Part shown: positions 6,871-7,885 of the stretch, piece after piece
How positions within the stretch are numbered: position 1 is the first letter of the stretch
Layout of the letters: every line of letters starts with the position of its first letter
Source: an uncultured Gemmatimonadota bacterium
GTDB lineage: Bacteria; Gemmatimonadota; Gemmatimonadetes; Gemmatimonadales; GWC2-71-9
Assembly: GCA_937961295.1 (NCBI GenBank)
Contig: CALGOK010000178.1
Span: 1 to 7,885, forward strand
Direction: 5' to 3'
Length of the DNA stretch: 7,885 bases
The notes under the pieces: generated by a model
Database searches by the model: none
What the model was told of the DNA's origin: nothing
The model's input: only the letters and a program-made list of their open reading frames with translations
Program-made: the position numbers and the translations under genes

Positions 6871-6893
6871 CTCCGGCGGGGCGGAGATGGGCG
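6864..6893 (-). promoter_or_regulatory. Hairpin sequestering the btuC start, likely riboswitch expression platform
   Basis: CGCCCATCTCCG (6893-6882) and CGGAGATGGGCG (6875-6864) pair perfectly over 12 bp around the 6-nt loop CCCCGC. The 3' arm contains GGAG and the ATG of btuC, so a folded stem would hide both from the ribosome. No T-run follows the stem, which argues against an intrinsic terminator. It starts 72 nt after the aptamer P1 stem. Cobalamin riboswitches in Gram-negative bacteria commonly end in such translation-blocking hairpins, so this is the natural output element. No obvious loop-loop match to the aptamer L5 region was found by eye. Confidence 0.75.
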
Positions 6894-6936
6894 CGTGAGC
6901 AGTGAGGTGGCGGCTGCGGCCTCACGCCACGCCACC
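6894..6936 (-). other. Linker with mutually exclusive pairings between aptamer and start hairpin
   Basis: Several short inverted repeats compete here. GTGAGG (6925-6920) can pair with CCTCAC (6907-6902). GCGTGAG (6927-6921) can instead pair with CTCACGC (6899-6893). GGTGGCG (6936-6930) can pair with CGCCACC (6912-6906). The pairings share bases, and the second one also touches the base of the 12-bp start hairpin. This is the layout expected of an antisequestrator region, but GC-rich sequence forms such pairings easily. Confidence 0.4.
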
Positions 6937-6965
6937 ATTCCCTCCCCCGAGGGTGAACAGGTGGC

Positions 6966-7115
6966 GCGAACGGAGAGGTCTCCTGGCTCCGGGCTCGCCG
7001 CCCGCCTTCCCGGGACGGATCCCAGTGGCAGAGTGAGCGACGATGAATGCTGCTGCCCGTCACAGTGGCGGGGCCGCGCCGGTTTCACACCGGTCTTCCG
7101 AGCGTCCCCGTTCGC
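6966..7115 (-). promoter_or_regulatory. Cobalamin (B12) riboswitch aptamer
   Basis: About 150 nt of the btuC leader match the cobalamin riboswitch layout. P1 is an 8-bp perfect stem, GCGAACGG (7115-7108) with CCGTTCGC (6973-6966). A stem-loop CCGGTGTGAAACCGG is at 7093-7079. The conserved core GCCCCGCCACTGTGACGGGC follows at 7074-7055. Next is GCCACTGGGATCC with the GGGAAGGC motif, then the diagnostic B12 box AGCCAGGAGACC (6988-6977). The element binds adenosylcobalamin or a related corrinoid and normally turns expression off. It lies upstream of btuC-btuD-btuB and the propeller lipoprotein, which fixes the substrate of that system. Which corrinoid form it prefers cannot be read with confidence. 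Confidence 0.95.
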
Positions 7116-7137
7116 TTGGTCAACGTCGAACGATGCG

Positions 7138-7166
7138 AAGCTAGGTCAGCGGCGTCGCGGCGGCAA
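7138..7166 (-). promoter_or_regulatory. Weak promoter candidate for the B12 operon
   Basis: TTGCCG (7166-7161) and TAGCTT (7143-7138) are separated by 17 nt and would start RNA near 7131, about 15 nt before the aptamer P1. The match to the housekeeping consensus is modest (4/6 and 3/6). TAGCTTCG also resembles the TAnnTTTG element of Bacteroidota promoters. It overlaps the 3' end of the upstream gene. Location is the main support; read-through from upstream is the alternative. Confidence 0.35.
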
Positions 7167-7885
7167 GAGCGCCCGGCGGGTGACCAGCAGCAGCGGAATC
7201 GCGAGGAGCACCACGAGTGCGGGGAGGAGCCAGCCGGGTGCGGAGCCGGCACCGGCGAGACCGACCCGGATCGTTCCGGCGGCTCGCCCGCCCCAGCGCG
7301 TGAAGGTGCGGCCGGCCACCTCCTCGGTCCCCAGCGCGACCAGCGTCGGGGGCAACTCGAGATCGGGCTCCTCGGCCAGGATGCTCAGCGTGTCGGGCAC
7401 CGGGTCGAGCGGCAGGTCGAGCGCGCGCGCGCCGGGCGGCAGCTGGTATTGCAGCATGAACTGGCGATCGCCCGGCGGCACCGGGGCCAGCAGCGCCAGC
7501 GTGTCATCGTGCACGTCGAATGCCTCGATGGCGAAGTCGGCGTCGCCGAGCGTGAGGTTCGCGACATTCCCGGGCAGCGACATCCGGAACGCCGGCGTGC
7601 GCTCGGTGCCGCCCACCCGGGTCGCGGTTCCCGCGTTCCGGAGGATCACCATGTCGACCACGTCGCGGGTGCCGTCCGCGGCGGGGCCGCCGATCACGAC
7701 GTGGCGCGCCGCGATGCCGACGGGTGCCGTGGCGGATGTGTCCACCACGAAGAGCTCGACCGGCTCGCCGGCCGTGACCGGCGGGGCGAAGTACTCCACG
7801 CCGTGCCACCGACCACTGACCAGGAGCACCTCGCCGCTGTCGGCGCCCGCGCCCACGCGGAACCGGCCGTCCCCGGACGCGACGG
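7146..7885 (-). CDS. Membrane-anchored extracytoplasmic protein, C-terminal part (5' end cut)
   Basis: The last 246 codons of an open frame entering from the window edge, beginning inside VASGDGRFRVGAGADSG. GTG at 7856 could start a shorter product, but the upstream residues read naturally into the domain, so the gene most likely continues outside. The visible part is a beta-rich region with LLVSGRWHGVEYFAPPV, VELFVVDTSATAPVGI and a predicted second sandwich that includes RQFMLQYQLPPGA. Then comes one transmembrane helix (WLLPALVVLLAIPLLLV) and a basic tail (TRRALLPPRRR), giving the N-terminal part outside the cytoplasm. The first region resembles carboxypeptidase-regulatory-type or similar Ig-like extracytoplasmic domains; I cannot name a family with confidence. 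It ends 31 nt before the aptamer, and no terminator is visible between. Nothing ties it to B12 uptake beyond position. Confidence 0.75.
   Translation of the reverse strand, partial: VASGDGRFRVGAGADSGEVLLVSGRWHGVEYFAPPVTAGEPVELFVVDTSATAPVGIAARHVVIGGPAADGTRDVVDMVILRNAGTATRVGGTERTPAFRMSLPGNVANLTLGDADFAIEAFDVHDDTLALLAPVPPGDRQFMLQYQLPPGARALDLPLDPVPDTLSILAEEPDLELPPTLVALGTEEVAGRTFTRWGGRAAGTIRVGLAGAGSAPGWLLPALVVLLAIPLLLVTRRALLPPRRR

Noticed and set aside
5060..6898. Long plus-strand open frame opposite btuD and btuC
   Set aside because: No family sequence; it is antisense to two well-supported transporter genes.
5045..7063. Extended version of the ATPase reading frame
   Set aside because: The extra N-terminal part lies within btuC and the riboswitch and is low-complexity Arg/Gly/Ala; the family sequence begins at the GTG at 5869.
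7118..7123. TTGACC as a -35 box
   Set aside because: Transcription from it would start inside the aptamer and remove the P1 5' strand.

Overview
The window is a GC-rich bacterial segment (roughly 70 % G+C by eye) in which every convincing gene lies on the minus strand, so the transcript reads from position 7885 down to 1. It holds a cobalamin (vitamin B12) uptake operon headed by a B12 riboswitch, followed by recO, a small secreted protein and the start of clpB. The outer-membrane receptor and lipoprotein indicate a diderm. The small exported protein with a FlgD-Ig-like ending and the BtuG-like propeller lipoprotein suggest the Bacteroidota/Gemmatimonadota side of bacteria, most likely Gemmatimonadota. 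That placement is inference, since no rRNA or marker tree is available here.

Layout in transcription order. (1) 7885-7146: 3' part of a membrane-anchored extracytoplasmic protein, its N-terminus cut by the window edge. (2) 7166-7138: a weak promoter candidate. (3) 7115-6966: a cobalamin riboswitch aptamer with a closed P1 stem and a clear B12 box. (4) 6936-6894: a linker with competing pairings. (5) 6893-6864: a perfect 12-bp hairpin that buries the first btuC start codon. (6) 6870-5866 btuC-like permease, 5869-5045 btuD-like ATPase, 5045-3108 btuB-like TonB-dependent receptor, 3097-2015 a beta-propeller lipoprotein, all overlapping or within 10 nt of each other. (7) 2011-1265 recO, 3 nt after the lipoprotein. 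(8) 1149-715 the small secreted protein. (9) 639-1 the N-terminal 213 codons of clpB, cut by the window edge.

How the genes fit together: BtuB would carry corrinoid across the outer membrane using TonB energy, and BtuC2D2 would import it across the inner membrane. The propeller lipoprotein sits where Bacteroides operons encode BtuG, a surface lipoprotein that caps BtuB and captures B12 with very high affinity. No periplasmic BtuF is encoded in the window. The riboswitch should repress the unit when B12 is plentiful, most plausibly by blocking translation of btuC, with downstream genes coupled through GTGA and TGATG overlaps. The tight junction to recO implies that this DNA repair gene may be partly under B12 control.

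The most notable points are the BtuG-like lipoprotein in a BtuB-BtuC-BtuD operon, the start-codon hairpin serving the riboswitch, recO attached to a B12 operon, G-tracts in both surface-protein genes, and a RecO with an Asp in place of one zinc-ligand Cys.
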